Shown: one piece after another, positions 17,311-25,837 of the stretch
Position numbering within the stretch: position 1 is the stretch's first letter
Layout of the letters: the number at the start of each line of letters is the position of its first letter
Origin: Chelatococcus reniformis
GTDB lineage: Bacteria > Pseudomonadota > Alphaproteobacteria > Rhizobiales > Beijerinckiaceae
Assembly (NCBI RefSeq): GCF_014640075.1
Contig: NZ_BMGG01000004.1
Span: forward strand, 567,048 to 631,047
Length of the DNA stretch: 64,000 bases
Reading direction: 5' to 3'
Notes under the pieces: generated by a model
Database searches by the model: none
What the model was told of the DNA's origin: nothing
Seen by the model: only the letters and a program-made list of their open reading frames with translations
Program-made: the position numbers and the translations under genes

Positions 17311-18681
17311 TCAGAACACGCATTCCTGAAAGGCCGGCTGCACGGATCCGCCCCAGGTGCCGTGATATGCGGCGAGCCAGCGCTCTGCCGCCGAACGCCC
17401 CTCGGCGATGATCGCCTCGAGCGGCTCCAGATAAACGGTCTCGTCGCGACCGAACGGGTCGAGCCTGGCCCGCGCGGCGAGGCCACCGCGCGCCAGCGCC
17501 ACCGCATCGCGGGCCACGGCGAGAACGCTGCGCCCGCCAACCGTTGCGTGTAGGCCGCGGCGAGGCACGTCGTCGCGCAACTGCTGGCGCTCCGCCGCCG
17601 ACCAGGTCCTGGCCAGGTCCCATGCAGCATCGAGGGCCGCTTCGTCATAGAGCAGCCCGGTCCAGAAGGCCGACAGGGCCACGATCATCGCCGTCGGGCC
17701 CACGTCCGCCCCGCGCATCTCCAGGAAGCGCTTCAGGCGCACTTCGGGAAAGATGGTCGAGAGGTGGTTGGCCCAGTCGGCCAGCGAGGCCGTCTGGCCG
17801 GGCAGGGCCGCGAGCCTGCCGTCCAGCAGGTCGCGGAAGGAGGCGCCGGCGACGTCCACGTAGGTGTCGCCGCGCTTGACGAAGTACATGGGGACGTCGA
17901 CGGCATAGTCGACGTAGCGCTCGAAACCCATGCCCTCCTCGAAAGCGAAGGGCAACATGCCGGTGCGCGCCCTGTCGGTGTCGCGCCAGATCTCCGAGCG
18001 CATCGACAGGAAGCCGTTGGGCTTGCCCTCGGTGAACGGCGAGTTGGCGAACAGGGCGGTGGCGATCGGCTGCAATGCCAGCGATACGCGCAGCTTCTTG
18101 ACCATATCCGCCTCCGAAGCGAAGTCCAGGTTCACCTGGACCGTCGCTGTGCGGAACATCATGTCGAGGCCGAGCGTGCCAACCGTCGGCATGTAGCGGC
18201 GCATGATGTCGTAGCGCTGCTTGGGCATGAACGGCGTCTCCGCCCGGCTCCACAGGGGGCTCATGCCGAGCGCCAGGAAGCGGATGCCGAGCGGCTCGGC
18301 GATCTGCTTGATCTGGGCCAGATGCGCGTTGGTCTCGCAGGCGGTCTGGTGCAACGTTTCGACTGGGGCGCCCGACAGTTCGAACTGGCCGCCCGGCTCC
18401 AGCGAGATCGCGCCGCCGCCCGTCACGTCGTAGAGGCCGATCGGGTGATCGCCCTCCACGATCGGCTGCCAGCCGAGCAGGTGGCGCATGCCCTCGAGCA
18501 GCGCGCGGATACCGCGCGGTCCGTCGTAGGGCACTGGAGCCGCGCCGTCCGTATAGAATGGAATCTTCTCGTGCTCGGTGCCGAGACGCCAGTCGGCCTT
18601 GGGCCGGCAGCCGCCTTCCATCCAGGCGATCAACTCCTGGCGCGAGCCGATCGGCGTCGAGTCGGAAACGTCACGCGCCAT
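17311..18681 (-). CDS. gshA: Glutamate-cysteine ligase (plant/proteobacterial type)
   Basis: First enzyme of glutathione synthesis, joining glutamate and cysteine with ATP in the cytoplasm. The 456 residues carry WRLGTEHEKIPF, GGAISLEPGGQFELSGAP and MFRTATVQVNLDF, which mark the GCS2-related family found in alphaproteobacteria and plants. An open frame continues to 18780, but ATG 18681 has AAGGTGA just upstream and gives the normal family length. It lies downstream of rsmE on the same strand, separated by about 190 bp, an arrangement I believe is frequent in Hyphomicrobiales. Confidence 0.93.
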   Translation of the reverse strand: MARDVSDSTPIGSRQELIAWMEGGCRPKADWRLGTEHEKIPFYTDGAAPVPYDGPRGIRALLEGMRHLLGWQPIVEGDHPIGLYDVTGGGAISLEPGGQFELSGAPVETLHQTACETNAHLAQIKQIAEPLGIRFLALGMSPLWSRAETPFMPKQRYDIMRRYMPTVGTLGLDMMFRTATVQVNLDFASEADMVKKLRVSLALQPIATALFANSPFTEGKPNGFLSMRSEIWRDTDRARTGMLPFAFEEGMGFERYVDYAVDVPMYFVKRGDTYVDVAGASFRDLLDGRLAALPGQTASLADWANHLSTIFPEVRLKRFLEMRGADVGPTAMIVALSAFWTGLLYDEAALDAAWDLARTWSAAERQQLRDDVPRRGLHATVGGRSVLAVARDAVALARGGLAARARLDPFGRDETVYLEPLEAIIAEGRSAAERWLAAYHGTWGGSVQPAFQECVF

Positions 18682-18873
18682 GTTCACCTTTCCGAAGCGC
18701 CTGCGGCCACAGGCGGTGGCACCGGCCCGCGAAACCGGGCCAGGGGAGGAGTACATACGGGCCTTGCCGTCGGCCCGCAATCGGGCAAGCGGAAGAGCTG
18801 TCGCGGCCTATCAGGCTACGTCGTGTACATACAAGAAGGCGGCGCGCTGGGCAGCCCCGCGTCCGCTTTCGCC

Positions 18874-19677
18874 TCAGCCCTCCGCGACCGCGGGACGGGC
18901 GCCGCCGCCCCAGTCCCCCAGCTTGGCCTGGACCAGCGCCAGGGCGGCGACAGCGGCCGTGTCGGCCCGCAGAATGCGCGGGCCGAGGGAAAGCCGAACG
19001 ACGTTCGCGCGCGCCCCGATGAGCTGACGCTCGTCCGGGGCAAAACCGCCTTCCGGCCCGATCAGCAGCGCCAGCGGCCCCGCCGGGGCGGCCGCGAGCG
19101 CGGCGAGTGGATCGGCCTGCGGCGCTTCCTCGTCGCAGAAGATGAGGGTGCGTCCCGCTTCCAGATGGGTGAGCGCCTGCGGCAGCTTCTGCTCGCCGGC
19201 GATGTCCGGCACGGCGACGAGACCGCATTGCTCAGCGGCTTCGACAGCGTTGGCGCGCATGCGATCGAGATTGATGCGGCTGGCCTGGGTGCGGCGGGTA
19301 AACACCGGCAGCAGGCGGCTGGCGCCCATCTCGGTCGCCTTCTGCACCATATAGTCGAGTCGCGCATGCTTGAGCGGGGCAAACAGGTAGTGCAGATCCG
19401 GGCCGAAGCGCTGGGGTTGCAGCTGGGCCTCCAGCTCGAGGGTCACGCCGCTGCGCCCGGTGTCCGTCACCGTCGCCTTCCACTCCCCGTCGCGGCCGTT
19501 GAAGATGAGCACCGGCGCGCCGACCTCCAGTCGCAGCACGGTCGCGAGATAGTGCGACTGCTCCTTCCCCAGGCGGAGCGGTTGATCGGCATCGAAACCC
19601 TGTTCGACGAACAGCCGCGGCGTGCGGGCAGGGATGTCGGATGGGGCGCGGTCGCCCCGGGGCTGATCCTTCGGCAC
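18874..19677 (-). CDS. rsmE: 16S rRNA (uridine1498-N3)-methyltransferase
   Basis: A 267-residue SPOUT-class methyltransferase for U1498 of 16S rRNA. The knot-region motifs GPEGGFAPDE and LGPRILRADTA near the C-terminus are diagnostic; the N-terminal PUA-like part starts at RLFVEQGF and includes SHYLATVLRL. GTG 19677 is the likely start; a slightly longer than usual N-terminus (about 18 residues) precedes the conserved part. Length otherwise typical. Confidence 0.94.
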   Translation of the reverse strand: MPKDQPRGDRAPSDIPARTPRLFVEQGFDADQPLRLGKEQSHYLATVLRLEVGAPVLIFNGRDGEWKATVTDTGRSGVTLELEAQLQPQRFGPDLHYLFAPLKHARLDYMVQKATEMGASRLLPVFTRRTQASRINLDRMRANAVEAAEQCGLVAVPDIAGEQKLPQALTHLEAGRTLIFCDEEAPQADPLAALAAAPAGPLALLIGPEGGFAPDERQLIGARANVVRLSLGPRILRADTAAVAALALVQAKLGDWGGGARPAVAEG

Positions 19678-20010
19678 GGGCTCGCTCCTCGGCTCTGGTG
19701 GTAATGGTCGATATCTGCTGAAATGCCGCGAAATGCGATATGCGACGCGGTCGGCCTGGATCGCCCGTGCCGATCGCGTGGAGCCACCGATCGGATGATG
19801 CCATCCGATTGGGGAAATGCTCTCGCGGCCGGCGTGGGCTCCCGTCCGCGACCTTCTGGCGACATCCGGATCGTGCGGGAGTTTGCCACAATTATGCTAT
19901 AGCCGCGGTGACGGCCATCACCGCCATTGTTTAGAGATGACGTGAACGCTGGCGGGCTCGCGGCGCGAAGGCGCCGCGGGGAGCCGGCGAGAGACAGACG
20001 AGGTTCGCGT
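19678..20010. other. Divergent intergenic region with dispersed repeat
   Basis: About 333 bp between rsmE and a rightward exported-protein gene. It includes an imperfect palindrome around 19708-19747 (GATATC versus GCGATATG arms) and the dispersed repeat at 19790-19822. A TATGCTATAG stretch at 19893-19902 could hold a -10 element, but no matching -35 is clear. Confidence 0.45.
19790..19822. repeat. Dispersed intergenic palindrome copy
   Basis: Arms ATCGGATG (19790-19797) and CATCCGAT (19802-19809) with a 4-nt loop, followed by GGGGAAATGCTCT. The same downstream text (GAGAAATGCTCT) occurs at 56807-56818, with a close variant at 4412. Confidence 0.6.
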
Positions 20011-20511
20011 ATGACTTCCTCCGCATGGCGCCCGTGGGTCGCCAGGGCAACTGCCGGGGTCGTGCTGGCCATGGCGGCCGCCGCACCGGTGACCGCTTAT
20101 GCTCAGGCCGCCGCGCCGGGGTGCGAGAAGATCCGTGGCTATCTGGAAGAGCGCAAGAATCTTGTCGGCCGCATCCAGGGCATGAGCAAGGGCGGCAAGA
20201 AGCTGGATGCCCGCAAGGCGTGCGGCATCTTCGGCCAGCTCGCCAACAACGGCGTCACCATGATCAAGTGGCTCGAATCGAACAAAGCCTGGTGCCAGAT
20301 CCCGGACCAGTTCATCGGCGGCATCAAGCAAGACAACGTGAAGGCCGTGACCATCCGGGGGCAGGCCTGCAAGGTCGCCGCCCAGATGGAGACCATGGAG
20401 AAGCGCGCGCGCCAGCAGGCTGCCCAGGGTGGTGGCGCCGGCGGCCCGAGCGGTCCGCTCGGTGGCCCCGGGCTCACCGGCGAAATCAAGATTCCACAGG
20501 GCGCTCTGTGA
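20011..20511 (+). CDS. Exported protein of unknown function upstream of ubiA
   Basis: A 166-residue protein with a signal peptide (VVLAMAAAAPVTAYAQA, cleavage after AYAQ-type site). The mature domain of about 115 residues is helical, with three Cys (GCEKIRGYLEERKNL, KACGIF, AWCQIP and a later ACKVAA), then a Gly/Pro-rich tail ending in GEIKIPQGAL. ATG 20011 is chosen because it begins the signal peptide. Its TGA overlaps the GTG of ubiA, so the two are translationally coupled. Function unknown; a periplasmic location is inferred. Confidence 0.75.
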   Translation: MTSSAWRPWVARATAGVVLAMAAAAPVTAYAQAAAPGCEKIRGYLEERKNLVGRIQGMSKGGKKLDARKACGIFGQLANNGVTMIKWLESNKAWCQIPDQFIGGIKQDNVKAVTIRGQACKVAAQMETMEKRARQQAAQGGGAGGPSGPLGGPGLTGEIKIPQGAL

Positions 20512-21485
20512 GCGGCAAGAGGCCAGGCGCCGGCGCCGACCTCAACCCGTCCGGCGCCGCGTCGCCTGCTCTGCCCGACGCTGCGGCAGGCCATTGGGTG
20601 GACACGCTCGCGCCGCCACAGCTGCGGCCCTATCTCAGGCTGGCGCGCATCGATCGGCCGATCGGGTGGTGGCTGCTGCTGCTGCCCTGCTGGTGGTCGG
20701 CGGCAGCCGCCGCCGTCGCGGCCGGACGGGCGACGCCCGATCTCGGGCATCTGGCGCTGTTCCTCGGCGGCGCCGTGGCCATGCGCGGTGCCGGCTCGAC
20801 CTACAACGACATCGTCGATCGCAAGCTCGACGCCCAAGTGGCGCGTACGCGGGGGCGGCCGCTGCCCTCGGGCCAGGTCGGCGTGCGGCAGGCGACCGCG
20901 TTCCTGGGCCTGCTCGCGCTGATCGGCCTCGTAGTACTGCTGCAGTTCAACGGCTTCGCCGTCGCTCTCGGCCTGGCCTCGCTCGCCATCGTCGCCGTCT
21001 ATCCCTTCATGAAGCGCATCACCTCGATGCCGCAGCTGGTGCTCGGGCTCGCGTTCGCCTGGGGCGGGCTGATGGGGTGGGCAGCGGCCTTCGGCGATCT
21101 CGCTTGGCCGGCGCTGCTGATCTATGCGGCCGCGGTGACGTGGACCATCGCCTACGACACCATCTATGCCATCCAGGACCTGGAGGATGACGAGGTCGTC
21201 GGCATTAAATCGTCGGCCCGCTGGTTCGGCGCGCACACGCGGCTGGCGGTCGGCCTGCTGTTTGCCGCGACCGTGGCGATGCTGCTGGCCGCGCTGCCGT
21301 CGATCCGGGCCGGCGTCGTCGGTTATCTCGGGCTGGCGGGCTTTGCCGCCCATCTCGCCTGGCAGGTGCGCAACATCGATACGAGCGATCCGCGGCGCGC
21401 CCTCATGCTGTTTCGGTCCAACCGCGACGCCGGGCTCATCCTGTTTGCGGGCCTGTGCCTCGATGCGCTGGTGCGCGCCGGGTGA
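20508..21485 (+). CDS. ubiA: 4-hydroxybenzoate polyprenyltransferase
   Basis: Integral membrane enzyme that prenylates 4-hydroxybenzoate in ubiquinone synthesis. The two Asp-rich motifs are clear: STYNDIVDRKLDAQVARTR with RPLPSG, and DTIYAIQDLEDDEVVGIKS. About eight to nine hydrophobic helices. GTG 20508 overlaps the stop of the upstream gene (GTGA) and gives 325 residues; the frame is open further upstream but inside that gene. Haem or chlorophyll prenylases share the fold, but the motifs and length match UbiA. Confidence 0.93.
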   Translation: MSGKRPGAGADLNPSGAASPALPDAAAGHWVDTLAPPQLRPYLRLARIDRPIGWWLLLLPCWWSAAAAAVAAGRATPDLGHLALFLGGAVAMRGAGSTYNDIVDRKLDAQVARTRGRPLPSGQVGVRQATAFLGLLALIGLVVLLQFNGFAVALGLASLAIVAVYPFMKRITSMPQLVLGLAFAWGGLMGWAAAFGDLAWPALLIYAAAVTWTIAYDTIYAIQDLEDDEVVGIKSSARWFGAHTRLAVGLLFAATVAMLLAALPSIRAGVVGYLGLAGFAAHLAWQVRNIDTSDPRRALMLFRSNRDAGLILFAGLCLDALVRAG

Positions 21486-21700
21486 GGCGCGTCGGCTCCG
21501 GGCATCGGCCTCGTCCATGATGAGGACACAGAGCCGGCTCATGGCGCGCGACGAACGCCCGCCGCGTGCCGGCGGGACTGCCGCCCGCGCAATGACGCGG
21601 GCTTGAACAGGGCTGCAGACACCCTTCCCGAGCGGATGGCCCCGATCGGGAAGCCCGCCAGCCGCTCACGCCACAGCTTCCGCGGTCACGCGGCCATCCC

Positions 21701-22558
21701 TTGAGGTCTTCGATTCCAGCCTTCGCATCCGACACCCTCGACCTGAACCACACCGTCCGCGGCCTGCTGCATCGTGCGGCGCGCGAGGCTGCCGCCATCG
21801 CACTCGCGGATTTCCGCCCGGGCGCCGAGACCAGCGCCCGCGTGCGCACCAAGCATGGCGGCTCGCCGGTGAGCGATGCCGACCTGGCGGTGGACCGGTA
21901 CCTCCGGCAGGTGCTCAGCCAAGGCCTGCCCCAGGCCGGATGGCTATCGGAGGAGAGCGCCGACGACCGGGCGCGGCTCGATGAGCGCCTGTGCTGGGTC
22001 GTGGATCCGATCGACGGCACCCGCGCCTTCATCGCCGGCGAGCGCAGCTGGACCATCTGCATCGCGCTCGTCGCCGACGGCCGGCCGGTCGTCGGCGTCG
22101 TCTATGCGCCCGCCCTCGATCTGTTCTACGAGGCGTCGGAGGGGGAGGGCGCGCTGCTCAACGGCCAGGCGATCGCCGCCTCCACCCGGGAGCAGCTTGC
22201 CGGCGCGCGCGTCGCCGGCCCAAAGGGACTGCTCGACATGGTCGAGCGCGAGGCGGGCACCCTGGTGCGGCTGCCGCGCATACCGTCGCTCGCCCTGCGC
22301 CTCGCCCGCGTCGGTGAGGGAGAGGTCGACGCGGGCCTCGTCTCCGCGAGCGCTTCGGACTGGGATATCGCCGCCGCCGATCTGATCATCCACGAGGCGG
22401 GCGGCCGGCTGAGCACGCTCGAGGGCCGCCGGCCCATCTATAACCTGCATGCGCCCGAGCACGAGGTGCTCGTCGCCAGCGGCACAGCGCTCCACGCCGG
22501 GACTCTCGCGACGCTCAACGCGGCGATGGGGCGCGGCGCCGCCGGCCGTAAAAATTGA
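21701..22558 (+). CDS. cysQ: Inositol-monophosphatase family, 3'(2'),5'-bisphosphate nucleotidase CysQ-like
   Basis: A 285-residue Mg2+-dependent phosphatase expected to hydrolyse PAP from sulfate assimilation. Metal-site motifs are WLSEESADD, WVVDPIDGTRAFIAG and SDWDIAAADLIIHEAGG. The start is unclear: TTG 21701 is the longest option, and no ATG is available before the conserved region. It is the first gene of the conserved run that continues with DUF4170 and lipid A genes, and that context favours CysQ over SuhB. Confidence 0.87.
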   Translation: MRSSIPAFASDTLDLNHTVRGLLHRAAREAAAIALADFRPGAETSARVRTKHGGSPVSDADLAVDRYLRQVLSQGLPQAGWLSEESADDRARLDERLCWVVDPIDGTRAFIAGERSWTICIALVADGRPVVGVVYAPALDLFYEASEGEGALLNGQAIAASTREQLAGARVAGPKGLLDMVEREAGTLVRLPRIPSLALRLARVGEGEVDAGLVSASASDWDIAAADLIIHEAGGRLSTLEGRRPIYNLHAPEHEVLVASGTALHAGTLATLNAAMGRGAAGRKN

Positions 22559-22663
22559 GGCGTCGGCAGCCGCCGACATGCAGCCGTCGAAAAGAGTCGG
22601 CATCGCTCTTGCTCCCGGCAGCCTCGCCGCTGGCACGACGAAGCTTGGAAATCGAGGGCTCAC

Positions 22664-22903
22664 ATGACGACGACAAAGCCGACCCAACTGCTGCATCTCG
22701 TGTTCGGCGGGGAACTGACGCACCTCGACGGCACCGAGTTCCGTGATCTGAGCAAGCTCGACATCGTCGGCATGTACCCCAACTACGCCTCCGCCTTCGC
22801 GGCCTGGAAGGCCAAGGCGCAAGGGACGGTGGACAACGCCCACATGCGCTACTTCATTGTCCACCTGCACCGGCTGATCGATCCGGAAGCGCCGGGCAGC
22901 TGA
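22664..22903 (+). CDS. DUF4170 family small protein
   Basis: A 79-residue protein with QLLHLVFGGELTHLDG, FRDLSKLDIVGMYPNY and MRYFIVHLHRLIDP, the pattern of DUF4170. In alphaproteobacteria it normally sits between cysQ and the lipid A acyltransferase/waaA genes, as here apart from the intervening msrPQ. No membrane segment. Function is unknown; its strict linkage to Kdo/lipid A genes suggests an accessory role in envelope synthesis (inference). Confidence 0.85.
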   Translation: MTTTKPTQLLHLVFGGELTHLDGTEFRDLSKLDIVGMYPNYASAFAAWKAKAQGTVDNAHMRYFIVHLHRLIDPEAPGS

Positions 22904-23089
22904 GGTGGCCGATCGGCCATGTCGCTCCGCACGATGTGATCGCGGCGGGCCGTCGTCGGAGCTCGACGGTTGCACCCGATGTAACCATTTGCCGTGCGGC
23001 GGCGAATGAGAGCTGTGGAATTGGAGGCGACGGTGCGCGCCGAGCGCGGCCCCCTCCGATTCGCCAGCGCACGCTCCAGGAGGCCTGCA

Positions 23090-24040
23090 ATGCATATGAC
23101 CGGCAGAGATCCACGACGGGAGGACCGCGTCGCCTCGTCGGAGATCACGCCCGCAGCGGCCGTCCTCGATCGCCGCAGCCTGATCGCCGGAGCGGCAGCT
23201 GCGGCGATGCTGCCGGCTGCTGCCTGGGCCGACGTGCTGCGGGCGGCGGCCAGCCGGTTCTCGACCGACGAGAAGCAGACCTCGCGGCAGGACGCGACGA
23301 GCTACAACAATTTCTATGAGTTCGGGACCGACAAGGGCGATCCGGCCACCTATGCGGGGGCGCTCGTCACCAAGCCATGGACGGTCAGGGTCGACGGCCT
23401 CGTGGACAAGCCGGCCGACTACGCGCTGGACGACCTCATCAAGCCCTTCGCGCTGGAGGAGCGGATCTACCGCCATCGCTGCGTCGAAGGCTGGTCGATG
23501 GTGATTCCCTGGTTGGGCTTCCCGCTGGCCGAGGTGATCAGGCGGGCCGAGCCGTCGAGCGCGGCCAAGTTCGTGGCTTTCCAGACGCTCATGCGACCGG
23601 AGCAGATGCGCGGCCAGCGCGGCTTCCTGCCGGTGCTGGATTGGCCTTACGTGGAGGGCCTGCGCGTCGACGAGGCCATGCACCCGCTGACCATCCTGGC
23701 GGTCGGCATGTATGGAGAGACGCTCCCCAATCAGAACGGCGCGCCTCTGCGCCTCGTGGTGCCATGGAAGTATGGGTTCAAGGGCATCAAGTCGATCGTG
23801 CGCATTAGCCTCGTCGACAAGGAGCCGCCGACCTCCTGGAACCGCCAGGCGCCGAGCGAGTACGGCTTCTACTCCAACGTCAACCCGGCGGTCGACCATC
23901 CGCGCTGGAGCCAGGCGACGGAGCGGCGCATCGGCGACGGCGGCTTGTTCGCCAAGCGACGGCCCACCCTGCCGTTCAACGGCTACGGCGAGCAGGTGGC
24001 GGGCCTCTACGCCGGCATGGATCTCAAGACGTACTTCTGA
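23090..24040 (+). CDS. msrP: Protein-methionine-sulfoxide reductase, molybdopterin catalytic subunit MsrP
   Basis: Periplasmic molybdoenzyme that repairs oxidised methionines. The 316 residues begin with a Tat signal ([20 protein letters not shown]), then the conserved [18 protein letters not shown], the Mo-cofactor Cys in [11 protein letters not shown] and [15 protein letters not shown] 23090 has AGGAGG at 23078-23083, a near-ideal ribosome site, so the upstream open frame to 22994 is not used. Its TGA overlaps the ATG of msrQ. It receives electrons through MsrQ. Confidence 0.95.
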   Translation: MHMTGRDPRREDRVASSEITPAAAVLDRRSLIAGAAAAAMLPAAAWADVLRAAASRFSTDEKQTSRQDATSYNNFYEFGTDKGDPATYAGALVTKPWTVRVDGLVDKPADYALDDLIKPFALEERIYRHRCVEGWSMVIPWLGFPLAEVIRRAEPSSAAKFVAFQTLMRPEQMRGQRGFLPVLDWPYVEGLRVDEAMHPLTILAVGMYGETLPNQNGAPLRLVVPWKYGFKGIKSIVRISLVDKEPPTSWNRQAPSEYGFYSNVNPAVDHPRWSQATERRIGDGGLFAKRRPTLPFNGYGEQVAGLYAGMDLKTYF

Positions 24041-24690
24041 TGGCCGCACCCGTGTCCGCCGCCCGGCCGCCGGCTGGCGGCTCCACCCGCTCATGGGCGC
24101 CGATGGTGCCCCGCTGGACCGTCTATGTCGCGGGCCTGATTCCAGCTGCGTGGGCGCTGGGGCTCGGCCTCAACGACGCCCTCGGCGCCGAACCGATCAA
24201 GGAGCTCGAGCACCTGCTCGGCCTGTGGGCCCTGCGCTTCCTCCTGGCCGCCCTGGCCGTTACGCCGCTTCGGCAACTGACCGGGGTCAACCTGCTGCGC
24301 TATCGCCGGGCCCTCGGCCTGCTGGCCTTCTACTATGCCGCCCTGCACCTTGCCGTCTATCTGCTCCTCGACCAGGGGCTGGATGCCGGGGCGATCGCCG
24401 CCGATGTGCTGAAGCGGCCCTACATCACCGTCGGCTTTGCAAGCTTCCTCGTGCTGTTGCCGCTGGCGGCGACGTCGACCAACGGCATGATTCGCCGTCT
24501 CGGCGGCCGCGCATGGGCGCGGCTGCATCGCTTCGTCTACCTGGCGGCCGCGCTGGCCGCCCTGCACTTCGTACTGGTGGTCAAGTCCTGGCCCGCCGAG
24601 CCGCTCATCTACGCCGCCGCATGCGCCGCACTGCTCGCCTCGCGGGCCTATCCAGCCGCCGCCGCGGCGCGCCGGGGGCCGCGGACGTGA
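24040..24690 (+). CDS. msrQ: Haem-binding membrane subunit MsrQ
   Basis: A 216-residue inner-membrane b-type cytochrome that passes electrons from the respiratory chain or flavin reductase to MsrP. About five to six hydrophobic helices; the signature LRFLLAALAVTPLRQLTG, RRALGLLAFYYAALHL with a haem His, and WARLHRFVYLAAALAALHF with two further His are visible. Starts at the TGATG overlap with msrP. Confidence 0.94.
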   Translation: MAAPVSAARPPAGGSTRSWAPMVPRWTVYVAGLIPAAWALGLGLNDALGAEPIKELEHLLGLWALRFLLAALAVTPLRQLTGVNLLRYRRALGLLAFYYAALHLAVYLLLDQGLDAGAIAADVLKRPYITVGFASFLVLLPLAATSTNGMIRRLGGRAWARLHRFVYLAAALAALHFVLVVKSWPAEPLIYAAACAALLASRAYPAAAAARRGPRT

Positions 24691-25084
24691 GCGCATCGGC
24701 CGCTCGCGGACGGCCGACGGGTCGCCCCGGTTGCCGGTGCTTGCTTTTTGGGACAGGGTCGGCGATTCCTGTGCCGACATTCGGCGGCGCGCGGCCGTGG
24801 CGTCGGACCGCGTAGGCCGATCGCACTTCAGCTTGACTGCAGGTTCGCGCGCCCCGTCCGGACCTGGCCGCCGCCAGCCGCACTCTTGCCAGAGATTACG
24901 GTCCCGGCCCTGGATCAGCCGCATCCAAGGTCGCCGTGGTCCAGGGAGCCGTTCGATGCCTCACGCATTCCGGGCCGCGCAGGCCGCTTTCAGTGCCGTT
25001 CGAGGCCTGGCTGCGATGCGCGCGACGCCGTCACAATCCGGACATGTTCGACTCGCTTCGTGCCGGTGATCCGGCGAATTGTCC
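24691..25084. other. Intergenic stretch without recognised features
   Basis: About 394 bp of ordinary high-GC sequence between msrQ and the acyltransferase gene. Short open frames here have no ribosome site and arise from composition. No hairpin with T-run, tRNA or palindrome of note was seen. It probably holds the promoter for the acyltransferase-waaA genes. Confidence 0.4.
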
Positions 25085-25837
25085 ATGAGCATCGTCAAGC
25101 GCATCGGTCGGTCACGCCCCGTCCAGGAAAGTCTGGGCTTTCTGCTGGCCCGCTATCTCCGCCTCGTTCAGGCCACCAACAGGTTCGTGCTCGATCCCCC
25201 TGACATCTACGACCGTGTGGGCCCTCGCATGCCGGTCATCGCCGCCATGTGGCACGGTCAGCACTTCATGATCAGCTTCGGCAAGCGGCCGCAGGACCCG
25301 GCGGCCGCCCTCGTGTCGCGCTCCGGGGATGGGGAGTTCAACGCCATCGCGCTCGGGCATTTGGGCGTTCGCGCCATCCGCGGCTCGGGCTCGCGGCGCA
25401 CTCAGGTGCGCGAAAAGGGGGGCGCGCGGGCGCTGCTTCACATGAAGAAGGCGCTGGACGGCGGCGAGATGGTGGTGATGACCGCCGACGTGCCCAAAGT
25501 GTCGCGGCGCTGCGGCATGGGCATCGTGACGCTTGCGCGCCTGTCCGGCCGGCCGATCGCGCCGGTCGCGGTGGTGACCAGCCGCCGCATCGATTTCAAC
25601 AGCTGGGATCACGCCTCGATCGGCCTGCCGTTCGGGCGCGGTGCGATCGTCATCGCCGAGCCGATCGATGTGCCGGCGGATGCCGATGGGGCGGCCATGG
25701 AGCGCCTGCGCCAGGCCGTGGAGGACGGGCTCGATGCCGTCCATGCCCGCGCCTATGCCCTGGTCGGCGCCGCCGATCCAGGGGCCAAGCAGCAGGCGCG
25801 GACGGTGGGCGATGTGGTGTTGGAGCGCTCGGCATGA
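25085..25837 (+). CDS. Lysophospholipid acyltransferase family protein (DUF374)
   Basis: A 250-residue acyltransferase of the DUF374/LpxL-like group. It has AAMWHGQHFMISF where the catalytic His-x4-Asp-like region is expected, VSRSGDGEFNAIAL and RGSGSRRTQVREKGGARAL, all usual for this family. It is thought to acylate lipid A or a lysophospholipid at the inner membrane; substrate not established. Start ATG 25085 (TTG 25079 is possible). It overlaps waaA by the ATGA arrangement, fixing it in the lipid A operon. Confidence 0.88.
   Translation: MSIVKRIGRSRPVQESLGFLLARYLRLVQATNRFVLDPPDIYDRVGPRMPVIAAMWHGQHFMISFGKRPQDPAAALVSRSGDGEFNAIALGHLGVRAIRGSGSRRTQVREKGGARALLHMKKALDGGEMVVMTADVPKVSRRCGMGIVTLARLSGRPIAPVAVVTSRRIDFNSWDHASIGLPFGRGAIVIAEPIDVPADADGAAMERLRQAVEDGLDAVHARAYALVGAADPGAKQQARTVGDVVLERSA

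Noticed and set aside
17764-19704. A 646-codon plus-strand open frame opposite gshA and rsmE
   Set aside because: Spans two well-identified minus-strand genes and their intergenic gap; no motif support.
21944-24094. A 716-codon minus-strand open frame over cysQ, DUF4170 and msrP
   Set aside because: Antisense to three recognisable genes, with no motifs and no ribosome site.
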